A stretch of 26,909 nucleotides of DNA from an uncultured Muribaculaceae bacterium. Its GTDB lineage: Bacteria > Bacteroidota > Bacteroidia > Bacteroidales > Muribaculaceae. The notes under the pieces are model-generated. The model saw only the letters and a program-made list of their open reading frames with translations. It was not told where the DNA came from and ran no database searches. A program made the position numbers and the translations under genes. Positions 7,650-15,386 of this stretch are shown here, one piece after another. The DNA lies in the NCBI GenBank assembly GCA_910586595.1, contig CAJUJB010000037.1, positions 1-26,909 on the forward strand, given 5' to 3'. Each line of letters begins with the position of its first letter. Position 1 is the stretch's first letter.

Positions 7650-8495
7650 ATGACTACGATAAAAGACAAGGAATTTGGAGGCGAGCGTCCGCTCTTCGCC
7701 TCACGCGATCTGAGACTTGAGAATGTAACCATCCATGCCGGTGAATCAGCGCTCAAATGCTGCCGTAACATTGATGCGGTGGAATGTACGTTTGAAGGTA
7801 AATATCCCTTCTGGCACGTCGATGGCTTTAAAATAGCCGATAGCCTTTTCACTCCGGGCGCCAGGGCGGCCTTGTGGTATTCGCGTGGTCTGGAGATGCG
7901 CAATACGCTTGTAGAGGCACCTAAGATGTTCCGTGAAATGCATGGCATACTTCTCGACCATGTGCGTATTCCCGATGCTCAGGAAACCCTCTGGCACTGC
8001 AGCGACGTCACCCTGCGAGATGTGGAGGTGGCCAATGCCGACTATCTTTTCATGCATAGCCGCGACATCGACATCGACCGTTATCGCCAGAATGGTAATT
8101 ACTCTTTCCAGTATTGCCGGAATGTGGTTATCCGTAACGCCGTTCTCCACACCAAAGATGCCTTTTGGAATACAGAGAATGTGACGGTTTATGACTCGGA
8201 GATTCATGGTGAGTATCTCGGCTGGCATTCAAGCAACCTCCGTCTTGTCAACTGCCATATAACGGGCACTCAACCCTTATGTTATGCATCGGGTCTTGTG
8301 CTGGAGAACTGTACATTCGGCCCGGATGCTGACCTCGCTTTTGAAGATTCAAGTCTGAACGCGACTATCCGCGGCCATATCACCAGTGTTAAAAATCCAC
8401 GTTCGGGCTCAATTATTGCCGACAGTATTGGAGAACTTATCATCGACGAACATGTGCAGGCGCCTGCCGACTGTATAATCAAGACCGCGCAGTGA
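7650..8495 (+). CDS. DUF3737 family right-handed beta-helix protein
   Basis: The 281-residue product starts MTTIKDKEFGGERPLF, a family N-terminus. It consists of short repeats of the type (N/D)-x-x-(V/L/I)-x-(N/D)-x-x-(F/I), for example RLENVTIHAGESALKCCRNI, typical of pectate-lyase-like beta helices. Tryptophan, cysteine and histidine recur at similar turn positions (FWHVDG, LWHCSD, GWHSSN). It has no signal peptide, so it should be cytoplasmic. The function of DUF3737 is unknown. The stop codon overlaps the start of the patB-like gene (TGATG), so the two are translationally coupled. As far as I recall, DUF3737 and PatB-type lyases are neighbours in other gut bacteria, which hints at a joint role in sulfur amino acid metabolism; that is inference. 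Confidence 0.88.
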   Translation: MTTIKDKEFGGERPLFASRDLRLENVTIHAGESALKCCRNIDAVECTFEGKYPFWHVDGFKIADSLFTPGARAALWYSRGLEMRNTLVEAPKMFREMHGILLDHVRIPDAQETLWHCSDVTLRDVEVANADYLFMHSRDIDIDRYRQNGNYSFQYCRNVVIRNAVLHTKDAFWNTENVTVYDSEIHGEYLGWHSSNLRLVNCHITGTQPLCYASGLVLENCTFGPDADLAFEDSSLNATIRGHITSVKNPRSGSIIADSIGELIIDEHVQAPADCIIKTAQ

Positions 8496-9658
8496 TGGAA
8501 TTTGATTTTGACACGCCTGTGTGCCGACGGGGCACCAACTCGTATAAATGGGATTCGGAAGCCGACGGAGACGTGATCCCTCTCTGGGTGGCGGATATGG
8601 ATTTCCGCACGGCTCCGGTTATTACCGAGGCTCTCAGAAGGCGCGTTGATCAGGGAATATTCGGCTACACACGTGTTCCGGATGCGTATTATAATGCCAC
8701 TGTAGAGTGGTTTGCCCGGCGTCATCAGCTCGAAGTTGACAGGAACCATATACTATATACCAGCGGAGTCGTTCCTGCTGTGTCGGCCGTTATAAAGGCA
8801 CTTACAGAGCCTGGAGATAAAGTTATAGTGCAGACTCCGGTCTACAACTGTTTCTTCTCATCAATCCGCAATAATGGATGTGAGGTGCTTGAGAATCCTC
8901 TGGTGTATGCCGACGGCACTTACAGTGTCGACTTTGAAGATCTGCGACGCAAAGCCAACGATCCGAAGGCGAAGATTCTTCTGATGTGCAATCCTCATAA
9001 TCCGGCCGGTCGGGTATGGACCCGCGATGAGCTTGAGATGATGGGCCGCATAGCGATTGATAATGGCTTGACTGTGGTGAGCGATGAGATACATTGCGAG
9101 CTCGTCTATGAGCCTTACCGCTATATCCCCTTTGCGTCGATAAGCGAGGAATTCTATGCCAAGTCGGTGACATGTACGTCGCCAAGCAAGGCATTCAATA
9201 CTGCCGGGCTCCAGATCGCCAATATTTTTGTAGCTGATGCCCACATGCGCAGGGCCATCGACCGCGCCATCAATATAAACGAGGTATGCGATGTGAATCC
9301 TTTCGGAGTCGAGGCGCTTATTGCAGCCTATACTTCGGGAGAGGAATGGCTGTCGGCACTTAAAGATTATCTTTATGAGAATTATCTCACCTTATGCAAA
9401 TATTTCAACGAGCATTGCCCACGGCTGTCGGTAGTAACTCTTGAAGGCACTTATCTTGCCTGGGTCGATTGCAGGGCGCTGGGCCTTTCTTCGGAGGAGC
9501 TTGAACGTATACTTTTAAAAGAGGCTAAGGTATGGATAAATGGCGGCACACATTACGGGGCTGCCGGCGAAGGGTTTATCCGCATCAATCTTGCTTGTCC
9601 GCGGCAATTGCTGATGACGGCTCTGGAGCGTATGGTTGCGGTGTTGCAGAGGCTGTGA
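8495..9658 (+). CDS. patB: MalY/PatB family PLP-dependent C-S lyase (cystathionine beta-lyase type)
   Basis: This is a fold-type I PLP enzyme of 387 residues. It probably cleaves cystathionine or cysteine conjugates to a thiol, pyruvate and ammonia. Marks are RRGTNSYKWD near the N-terminus, PLWVADMDF (29-37), CNPHNPAGRVW (165-175), SDEIHCELVY (196-205) and the PLP lysine K232 in SPSKAFNTAG. The C-terminus has FIRINLACPR. I start at the ATG at 8495, which overlaps the DUF3737 stop by one base. A GTG at 8492 in frame would add only one residue. The gene is second in a two-gene operon. The exact substrate cannot be told from sequence. Confidence 0.9.
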   Translation: MEFDFDTPVCRRGTNSYKWDSEADGDVIPLWVADMDFRTAPVITEALRRRVDQGIFGYTRVPDAYYNATVEWFARRHQLEVDRNHILYTSGVVPAVSAVIKALTEPGDKVIVQTPVYNCFFSSIRNNGCEVLENPLVYADGTYSVDFEDLRRKANDPKAKILLMCNPHNPAGRVWTRDELEMMGRIAIDNGLTVVSDEIHCELVYEPYRYIPFASISEEFYAKSVTCTSPSKAFNTAGLQIANIFVADAHMRRAIDRAININEVCDVNPFGVEALIAAYTSGEEWLSALKDYLYENYLTLCKYFNEHCPRLSVVTLEGTYLAWVDCRALGLSSEELERILLKEAKVWINGGTHYGAAGEGFIRINLACPRQLLMTALERMVAVLQRL

Positions 9659-9683
9659 TAGATGGTATACCGGGAATTTTTTG

Positions 9684-9691
9684 TACCTTTG
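9684..9691 (+). promoter_or_regulatory. -7 element of promoter for polyprenyl synthase gene
   Basis: TACCTTTG matches the Bacteroidetes TAnnTTTG box and lies 19 nt before the ATG at 9711. No clear TTTG is seen 20 nt upstream, so the -33 element is weak or absent. Confidence 0.5.
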
Positions 9692-9710
9692 CAGAAGATT
9701 GACTAAGACA

Positions 9711-10676
9711 ATGGAATTTACTCTCGATTATTTCGCAGGTCTTGCCGAAGAGGCAGCCCGCAATCTGCACTATCCTGCAACTACCCCCGGACTTTATGCT
9801 CCGATCCAATATGCCATGGCGTCGGGTGGCAAGCGAATCCGCCCAGCTCTGTGTCTGGCAGTATACAACGCCGTGTGCCATAAAGATCCGGCTGCGGCCA
9901 TAAATCAGGCGATGGCCGTGGAGATGTTCCATAACTTCACATTGCTTCACGACGATGTGATGGATAATGCCGACGTCCGCCGTGGGCGTGCCACTGTCCA
10001 TCGCAAATGGGGTGAAAACGCTGCCATTCTAAGTGGCGACACTATGCTCAGCATGGCTTATGGCCTGCTTGCCGATGGCGCAGGGGCCGATTTCGCTGCA
10101 ATATTCGAGGTATTCAACCGCACTGCCATCGAGGTCTACGAGGGGCAGCAACTCGACATGGAATTTGAAGACCGCAGCGATGTCACCGTCGATGAGTATA
10201 TGGAAATGATACGGCTTAAGACCTCGGTTCTTCTCGGCTGCGCATGCCGCATCGGTGCCATGCTTGCCGGGGCGCCGGAGGACGTCTGCGATAGTTTCTA
10301 CAACTACGGAATATCGCTTGGACTTGCCTTCCAGCTTCAGGATGACTGGCTCGACACCTTTGGCGATCCGGCTGTGTTCGGCAAGGAGATTGGCGGCGAT
10401 ATTCTCAATAATAAGAAGACATGGCTGCTTATCACTGGCCTTGCAGAATCAGAGGATGAGCTGGAAGGTATATTAGGCGAGGATCTGGAGCCTGCGGAAA
10501 AAATCGGGCAGGTAACCAGGGTCTACAATCGCCTGGATCTCGCCAACCGCTGTGCCGCTCTGGCTATGAGATATGCCGACGAGGCTGTAGCTGCCCTCAA
10601 AGGCATTGAGCTTGATGAAAAGGCCAGGTCATTCTTTGAATCACTCGCTAAGGACGCCGCAACCCGCAACCACTGA
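9711..10676 (+). CDS. Trans-isoprenyl diphosphate synthase
   Basis: The 321-residue enzyme condenses isopentenyl diphosphate units into a trans-polyprenyl diphosphate for isoprenoid or quinone side chains. Both aspartate-rich motifs are present: DDVMD (81-85, in LLHDDVMDNADVRRG) and DDWLD (211-215, in FQLQDDWLDTFG). The GGKRIRP substrate-binding motif is at 39-45. F76, five residues before the first motif, is bulky. This position limits chain length in known enzymes and favours a short product such as farnesyl or geranylgeranyl diphosphate; that is only a hint. I chose the ATG at 9711 because it follows the -7 box and gives the family N-terminus; an upstream in-frame start at 9636 would lie inside patB. 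tatD follows after 11 nt. Confidence 0.92.
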   Translation: MEFTLDYFAGLAEEAARNLHYPATTPGLYAPIQYAMASGGKRIRPALCLAVYNAVCHKDPAAAINQAMAVEMFHNFTLLHDDVMDNADVRRGRATVHRKWGENAAILSGDTMLSMAYGLLADGAGADFAAIFEVFNRTAIEVYEGQQLDMEFEDRSDVTVDEYMEMIRLKTSVLLGCACRIGAMLAGAPEDVCDSFYNYGISLGLAFQLQDDWLDTFGDPAVFGKEIGGDILNNKKTWLLITGLAESEDELEGILGEDLEPAEKIGQVTRVYNRLDLANRCAALAMRYADEAVAALKGIELDEKARSFFESLAKDAATRNH

Positions 10677-10687
10677 TCCATCCGGCT

Positions 10688-11482
10688 ATGATAGACACCC
10701 ATACTCACCTGTATGTTCCGGAATTTGCCATCGAAGGGCAAGCTGACGGTTCGGCGGCAGGGCAGTGTGCGGCAGTTGACCGCGCGCTTGGTGCAGGAGT
10801 AGAGATGATGGTGCTTCCGAATATTGACCGTGCCAGCGTTGGGCAGATGAAGCTGCTGCATGAGCTCCGGCCTGCATGTACTGTCATGGGCATTGGCTTG
10901 CATCCGACTGAGGTCAAGGAGAATTTCCGCGAAGAACTTGCTTATGTCATGGACGAGCTGCAGACCAACTCCCTGCAGTATCATGCCGTAGGTGAGGTCG
11001 GGATAGACCTCTATTGGGATAAAACCTATGCCCGCGAGCAGATGGAGGTATTCGATCATCAACTTTCAGTGGCTGAACGTCTTGGCTTACCTGTCATCAT
11101 ACATTGTCGCGAAGGTCTGGAGCAGACACTTGAGGTTCTTTCAGGTCACAAAGGCGTTGAGGCTGTTTTCCACAGCTTCGGTGGCACTTGCGATGATGTT
11201 GATCTTATCCGCCGTACGGGCGACTATTGGTTTGGCATCAACGGCATAGTGACATTCAAAAATTCAAAACTTGCATCAGTTCTCCCCCATATAGGCATCG
11301 ATCGCTTGCTCACAGAGACAGATTCACCCTATCTCGCCCCGGTGCCGTTCAGAGGGCGGCGGAATGAAAGTAGCTATATTCCCCATATCCTCACCACCAT
11401 GGCTGGCGCACTCTCGAAGTCGGAAGCCGACGTCGACGCTGCGACTACCGCCAATGCAAAACGACTGTTTAAATTGAGTTAG
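10688..11482 (+). CDS. tatD: TatD family metal-dependent hydrolase (DNase)
   Basis: This is a 264-residue TIM-barrel hydrolase of the amidohydrolase superfamily. Visible metal ligands are HTH near the N-terminus (H5 and H7 in MIDTHTHLY), the glutamate in GEVGIDLYWD, the histidine in VIIHCREG, the histidine in VFHSFGGT and the aspartate in TETDSPYLAP. Members are 3'-5' DNA exonucleases or D-aminoacyl-tRNA-related hydrolases; which applies here is not decided by sequence. The gene lies 11 nt after the polyprenyl synthase and 46 nt before purT. The length is normal. Confidence 0.92.
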   Translation: MIDTHTHLYVPEFAIEGQADGSAAGQCAAVDRALGAGVEMMVLPNIDRASVGQMKLLHELRPACTVMGIGLHPTEVKENFREELAYVMDELQTNSLQYHAVGEVGIDLYWDKTYAREQMEVFDHQLSVAERLGLPVIIHCREGLEQTLEVLSGHKGVEAVFHSFGGTCDDVDLIRRTGDYWFGINGIVTFKNSKLASVLPHIGIDRLLTETDSPYLAPVPFRGRRNESSYIPHILTTMAGALSKSEADVDAATTANAKRLFKLS

Positions 11483-11528
11483 ACTCAATCAATCTTTAAC
11501 ATCCAATATACAATATCCCCTTTTTGAA

Positions 11529-12713
11529 ATGGCAAAAATCGGTTCTGTAATGACGCCCGTAGGCCGTAAGGCACTGCTTCTCGGCAGTGGCGAGCTTGGT
11601 AAAGAAGTGGCAATCGAGCTTCAGCGTCTCGGCGTGGAAGTTGTGGCATGCGACAAGTATGCGAATGCCCCTGCGATGCAGGTGGCTCACCGCTCGTATG
11701 TGTTCGATATGCTTGATGGCGAGAAATTGCGCCAGATTGTCGAGCGGGAGAAGCCCGATCACATCATTCCCGAGATCGAGGCAATCGCCACGCCTATGCT
11801 TGTTGAGCTTGAAAAAGACGGTTACAACGTCACTCCTACTGCCCGTGCGGCATTCCTTACTATGAACCGCGAAGGCATACGCCGCCTCGCCGCCGAGGAA
11901 CTTGGATTACCGACCTCACCTTACCGCTTTGCTTCGACTTACGATGAGTTCCGCAAGGCCATAGAGGAAATCGGCCTTCCTGTGGTGGTGAAACCCGTGA
12001 TGAGTTCGTCGGGCCATGGCCAGTCGACCGTGCGCACAGAAGATCAGATTGAATCAGCCTGGCGTGAAGCGCAGGAAGGTGGCCGTGCGGGTGCCGGTCG
12101 AGTGATTGTAGAGGGCTTTGTCGACTTTGACTATGAGATAACTCTACTTACCGTCCGCAGCTGTTCAGGCACTGTATTCTGTGCACCTGTCGGCCATATC
12201 CAGGTCGATGGCGACTACCGTTATTCCTGGCAGCCTCAGCCTATGAGCGAGAAGGCTCTTGATGAGGCAAAGGCTGTGGCAGCTGCTGTGACCAACGCTC
12301 TTGGCGGCTATGGCATCTTCGGTGTGGAGCTCTTCGTGAAAGGCGATAAGGTTATTTTCAGCGAAGTATCTCCTCGCCCCCACGATACGGGTATGGTGAC
12401 GATGATTTCGCAGGATATGAGCGAGTTCGCTCTGCATGCCCGTGCACTTCTGGGTCTTCCAGTGCCTGAAGTCCGTTTCCTTGGCCCCTCGGCATCGCGT
12501 GCGATTGTAGTTGAGGGCGAGACCGACCGAGTTATCTTCGATAATCTTGAGAAGGTGCTTGCAGACCCTGGTGTGCAGCTGCGCATATTCGGTAAGCCTG
12601 AAATCCACGGTCATCGTCGCATGGGCGTGATTCTTGCAACGGCTGACACTGTCGATGAGGCCCGTGCCAAGGCTGAGCGTGCCTATGAAGCTTTAAAGGT
12701 AGAGGTGCTCTAA
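11529..12713 (+). CDS. purT: Formate-dependent phosphoribosylglycinamide formyltransferase (GART 2)
   Basis: PurT makes formyl-GAR from GAR, formate and ATP in purine synthesis, so it does not need 10-formyl-tetrahydrofolate. The 394-residue product has the ATP-grasp layout. The N-terminal domain has KALLLGSGELGKEVAIELQ (residues 14-32). The ATP-grasp domain has PVVVKPVMSSSGHGQS and FGVELFVKGDKVIFSEVSPRPHDTGMVTM. The C-terminus has GRR-like FGKPEIHGHRRMGVILA. These are diagnostic for PurT rather than PurK. A strong terminator follows at 12738. Confidence 0.96.
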   Translation: MAKIGSVMTPVGRKALLLGSGELGKEVAIELQRLGVEVVACDKYANAPAMQVAHRSYVFDMLDGEKLRQIVEREKPDHIIPEIEAIATPMLVELEKDGYNVTPTARAAFLTMNREGIRRLAAEELGLPTSPYRFASTYDEFRKAIEEIGLPVVVKPVMSSSGHGQSTVRTEDQIESAWREAQEGGRAGAGRVIVEGFVDFDYEITLLTVRSCSGTVFCAPVGHIQVDGDYRYSWQPQPMSEKALDEAKAVAAAVTNALGGYGIFGVELFVKGDKVIFSEVSPRPHDTGMVTMISQDMSEFALHARALLGLPVPEVRFLGPSASRAIVVEGETDRVIFDNLEKVLADPGVQLRIFGKPEIHGHRRMGVILATADTVDEARAKAERAYEALKVEVL

Positions 12714-12737
12714 TCTGGCCTCTTACTTAATATGAAA

Positions 12738-12780
12738 ATCCCCGGTCTGCCTGAGTGGCTGGCCGGGGATAAATTTTTTT
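12738..12780. terminator. Bidirectional terminator between purT and the Crp-family gene
   Basis: ATCCCCGG (12738-12745) pairs with CCGGGGAT (12763-12770) and is followed by AAATTTTTTT on the plus strand. On the minus strand the stem is followed by TTTTC. It sits 24 nt after purT and 14 nt before the stop codon of the convergent gene at 12794. Confidence 0.85.
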
Positions 12781-12793
12781 ATATAGCGCTTGA

Positions 12794-13492
12794 TCAGCCG
12801 AATTTCGAGATCTTGCGGAGCTGGGCTTCGTTGATGATCTTTATGCGTCGGCCATCGACGATGAGTATGCGTTCGTTGACAAAGGTCGAGAGGGTGCGGA
12901 TGGCATTTGAGGTGGTCATATTGGAGAGGTTTGCGAGGTCTTCGCGTGCCATGTATATCTTGAGCGTGCAGTTGTCGTCTTCATATCCGTAGTTGTCGAC
13001 CAATACGATAAGGGCTTCGGCAAGGCGTCCACGGATGTGTTTCTGCGTAAGGTTTACAATCTTTGTATCTGAGCCTCCGAGGTTGCGCGACAGCTCATGG
13101 ATGAAGAACCATGCGAGCTTTATATTTCCTTGGATAAGGTCGCGGACAATGTTGAGAGGCACGGCACCCAGGGTTGATGGCTCGAATGCCGATGCGCTCG
13201 ATACGTAGGGCTCGCCGGCAAAGTATGCGCGGTAACCGAAGTATTGAACAGGCCGGATAAGACGCAGAATCTGGACACGGCCACCAACACCTTCTTTGGT
13301 TTTCTTTACTTTGCCTTTGAAGAGACACCAGAGAAATTCGGGCTCATCGCCTTCTGCATATATGAGTTGGTTTTTTTTGAACGAGTGTATCTGAAGATTG
13401 TCGGCGACAATCCTTTTTTCATCGGGAGAGAGAATCGACCATATTTCGGCCATGTCTTCATTGATTACCTTTTCGAGAGCAGCTTTCAGCAT
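12794..13492 (-). CDS. Crp/Fnr family transcriptional regulator
   Basis: The 232-residue protein has a cyclic-nucleotide-binding beta roll at about residues 20-130 (FKKNQLIYAEGDEPEFLWCLFKGKVKK). A long dimer helix follows, then a Crp-type winged helix at about 160-225 (IYMAREDLANLSNMTTSNAIRTLSTFVNERILIVDGRRIKI). The recognition helix is around SNMTTSNAIRTL. No cysteine cluster for an iron-sulfur centre is seen, which argues against an Fnr-like oxygen sensor. The ligand and targets are unknown. It is a single gene with its own -7 box upstream. Confidence 0.93.
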   Translation of the reverse strand: MLKAALEKVINEDMAEIWSILSPDEKRIVADNLQIHSFKKNQLIYAEGDEPEFLWCLFKGKVKKTKEGVGGRVQILRLIRPVQYFGYRAYFAGEPYVSSASAFEPSTLGAVPLNIVRDLIQGNIKLAWFFIHELSRNLGGSDTKIVNLTQKHIRGRLAEALIVLVDNYGYEDDNCTLKIYMAREDLANLSNMTTSNAIRTLSTFVNERILIVDGRRIKIINEAQLRKISKFG

Positions 13493-13533
13493 AGGAAATG
13501 AACGGCAGTGAAGTAGAATAGTAGTATAGCGTG

Positions 13534-13564
13534 CAAAATTACTAAAAAAATGTCAAACGTCAAG
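13534..13564 (-). promoter_or_regulatory. Promoter of the Crp-family gene
   Basis: On the minus strand TAATTTTG (13541-13534) matches TAnnTTTG. CTTG (13564-13561) lies 19 nt upstream as a weak -33 box. The start of transcription would be about 35 nt before the ATG. Confidence 0.6.
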
Positions 13565-13664
13565 AAATTGTCCGTAAAAAATGATGTTATTAAGCTTGAC
13601 GGACTTTGTTTAACGCTGATTATTAGCAATGTATGCATATCTATGCTGAATGCCGCGCTGGAGA

Positions 13665-14240
13665 CTATACGTCGTTGGTCAGTGAGCTTTTCAATTCGTC
13701 CTGAAGTTGACGTGCGAGGGCTATGGCTCGCCGGTATTTTATCAAGCCGATAGGTATGCCCACCCCAAGGCCAACGAGCATGCCCAATAAGATGATTTTA
13801 GATGAAGGATCGAGTGCCTGGGTGAAGAGGGAGAAGATAACGATTATTCCGAGTGTGATGCCTACTGCCTGAAGTTGCTTCTGGCGCTTGCGGATGTCGA
13901 CGGCTTGGGTAAGAGCTGAGACAACCGGCATCGACATATAGTCGCTGCGGGCAATCTTACGGGCGAAGAGGAAGTTGAGGATGGCGAGGATGATGCCCAT
14001 GGCCGCATAGATTACGGCCACCCATAGGGCGAAGTGCATCACGGTGACAATCATCGGCGCTAAGACTGGCAGGCAAAGGCCGACAAGTGCTGTGCGGTAA
14101 TGAAAGTTGGCCAGCTTGGTCTGAGCTGTCCTCACTCTGCCGGAGGCCAGCTCGGAAGCGATGCGCCGGGTGTCGTTGTCGAGGCGGTCAACTCTCAGGT
14201 TGATATTCTGCCATTTATTTCTAAGTTCGTCTAAGTCCAT
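13665..14240 (-). CDS. Membrane protein with four predicted helices, partner of ECF sigma factor
   Basis: The 191-residue protein has a charged N-terminal part (1-48). It then has four hydrophobic segments at about 50-66, 68-92, 125-141 and 148-167, and a basic/helical tail. The N-terminus reads MDLDELRNKWQNINLRVDRL and may form a coiled coil. It starts 21 nt after the sigma-factor stop on the same strand, so the two are probably co-transcribed. Membrane proteins in this position often act as anti-sigma factors, with the cytoplasmic N-terminus binding the sigma factor. No known anti-sigma domain or zinc motif is recognisable, so this is inference. Confidence 0.7.
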   Translation of the reverse strand: MDLDELRNKWQNINLRVDRLDNDTRRIASELASGRVRTAQTKLANFHYRTALVGLCLPVLAPMIVTVMHFALWVAVIYAAMGIILAILNFLFARKIARSDYMSMPVVSALTQAVDIRKRQKQLQAVGITLGIIVIFSLFTQALDPSSKIILLGMLVGLGVGIPIGLIKYRRAIALARQLQDELKSSLTNDV

Positions 14241-14261
14241 ATATAGTGAATCTATGGCGGT

Positions 14262-14765
14262 TTATGAAGCTGCCATGCGGGAGAGTTTATCTTTAATGCG
14301 GTGTATGCGTACGGCTACGTTGGATGCCGATATGCCCATGATGCGGGCAATCTCGTCGTAGGGTTTCTCGTCGAGCCATAGCGTGATAAGGGCCTTGTCG
14401 AGAGGGCTCAGAAGAGAGATGAGGCGATAGAGCTCGCGGTATTCCTCGAGCATGGCTGCCGATGAGGCTGTGTCGGCAGGGTCGAAGACAATGTCCTCGA
14501 GCTTGATTGTGGTCGAGCCTCCGTGACGTCCGTTTCGCCTATGCCATGTGATGCAGGTGTTGATGGCGGTGCGGTAGATCCATGTCGACATCTTGGCTTC
14601 GCCTCTGAACGACTCCATGCCTTGCCAGAGGTTGATGAGTACTTCCTGATAGAGGTCGTCGAAGGATGCCGTGGCCGACGAGTAGAGATAACAGACCTTG
14701 GCCACCACTTCGCGGTAACGGTCGGTGATGGCAAGGAATTCTTTTTCTTTCTCTACGGACGTCAT
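14262..14765 (-). CDS. ECF subfamily RNA polymerase sigma factor
   Basis: The 167-residue protein has sigma region 2 at about residues 13-80 (FDDLYQEVLINLWQGMESF and STWIYRTAINTCITWHRR). Region 4 is at about 108-162 (LSPLDKALITLWLDEKPYDEIARIMGIS, with the helix-turn-helix around SASNVAVRIHRIKDKL). No region 3 is present, as usual for the extracytoplasmic-function group. It lies between a degenerate thioredoxin-fold gene (53 nt upstream) and a membrane protein gene (21 nt downstream), all on the minus strand. The genes probably form one stress-response unit; the stimulus is unknown. Confidence 0.93.
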   Translation of the reverse strand: MTSVEKEKEFLAITDRYREVVAKVCYLYSSATASFDDLYQEVLINLWQGMESFRGEAKMSTWIYRTAINTCITWHRRNGRHGGSTTIKLEDIVFDPADTASSAAMLEEYRELYRLISLLSPLDKALITLWLDEKPYDEIARIMGISASNVAVRIHRIKDKLSRMAAS

Positions 14766-14818
14766 ACATCTATATGACGCACGCCGGTGTGGAAAATTAC
14801 ATCGGGGGTGAATATTTT

Positions 14819-15325
14819 TTATCTGGCGGCCATGGCCGGGCTGAGAATTGCGTCAAGGTCATTCTCGGTAGGGTTGTAAGCCACAATCTTACCTTCCGGG
14901 TCGATCAGTACTGAGCCGTAGCCTTCAGCGAGGCCGTAGTTGTCGGTAATGGCACGTGCTGTGTCGCCAGCGGCGTGGTATTGCTGTGCGGGCTCGAGGC
15001 TGTCGAGTCGGACTATCTCGCGGAACAGACCTTCCGAATCATCGAAGTTGACCCCGATTACCTGTAGGTCGGAGCCGGGATGGCGTCGTTGCCAGGCTGT
15101 ATACATGTTGGCTGCCCGGCGCGATGCGGCGTCGGTTGAGCTCCAGAAATTGACAAGTACATACTCGCCACGCAGGCGGTCGAGGCTTATTATGCTGTCG
15201 GCACGCTCTACGCATAAGGCCGGAGCTGATTTGCCGAGCACGGTGCGTGAGTGTGTCTCGGAGTGTCCTCCGGCAAAGAGGAGCACGCCTATGAAAAGAG
15301 CTGCAATAAGAAATGTCTTTTTCAT
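14819..15325 (-). CDS. Exported thioredoxin-fold (TlpA/AhpC-TSA-like) protein lacking the CxxC motif
   Basis: The 168-residue product has a signal peptide or membrane anchor (MKKTFLIAALFIGVLLFAGG). A thioredoxin-like domain follows at about residues 30-165. The expected pattern LxxLRGxYVLVNFW is present. Where TlpA-type proteins have WCxxC, this one reads FWSSTDAASR, so both catalytic cysteines are gone. Later parts of the fold are kept: LQVIGVNFDD, ITDNYGLAEGYGSVLIDPEGKIVA. The fold is therefore likely to bind or sense rather than to reduce disulfides. It lies 53 nt before the sigma-factor gene and may act with it. Confidence 0.8.
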   Translation of the reverse strand: MKKTFLIAALFIGVLLFAGGHSETHSRTVLGKSAPALCVERADSIISLDRLRGEYVLVNFWSSTDAASRRAANMYTAWQRRHPGSDLQVIGVNFDDSEGLFREIVRLDSLEPAQQYHAAGDTARAITDNYGLAEGYGSVLIDPEGKIVAYNPTENDLDAILSPAMAAR

Positions 15326-15326
15326 C

Positions 15327-15355
15327 GTGTTATCCTTTCTTTATAAGAATAACAC
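15327..15355. repeat. Inverted repeat directly before the thioredoxin-fold gene
   Basis: GTGTTAT (15327-15333) pairs with ATAACAC (15349-15355). Inside it TCTT (15338-15341) pairs with AAGA (15345-15348). It ends one base before the ATG of the minus-strand gene (15325-15323). It could be an operator or an RNA hairpin affecting translation. No clear promoter box was seen in the 61-nt gap to priA. Confidence 0.5.
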
Positions 15356-15386
15356 TCAGGGGGCCCAGATGTTGGACATCTTAGGG

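Noticed and set aside
13550..13753. Plus-strand 67-codon frame between two minus-strand genes
   Set aside because: It overlaps the 3' end of the membrane protein gene and the promoter of the Crp-family gene, and its product has no recognisable features.
15367..15381. Dyad AGATGT/ACATCT as terminator of priA
   Set aside because: The stem has only six pairs with a 3-nt loop and no T tract follows on the minus strand.
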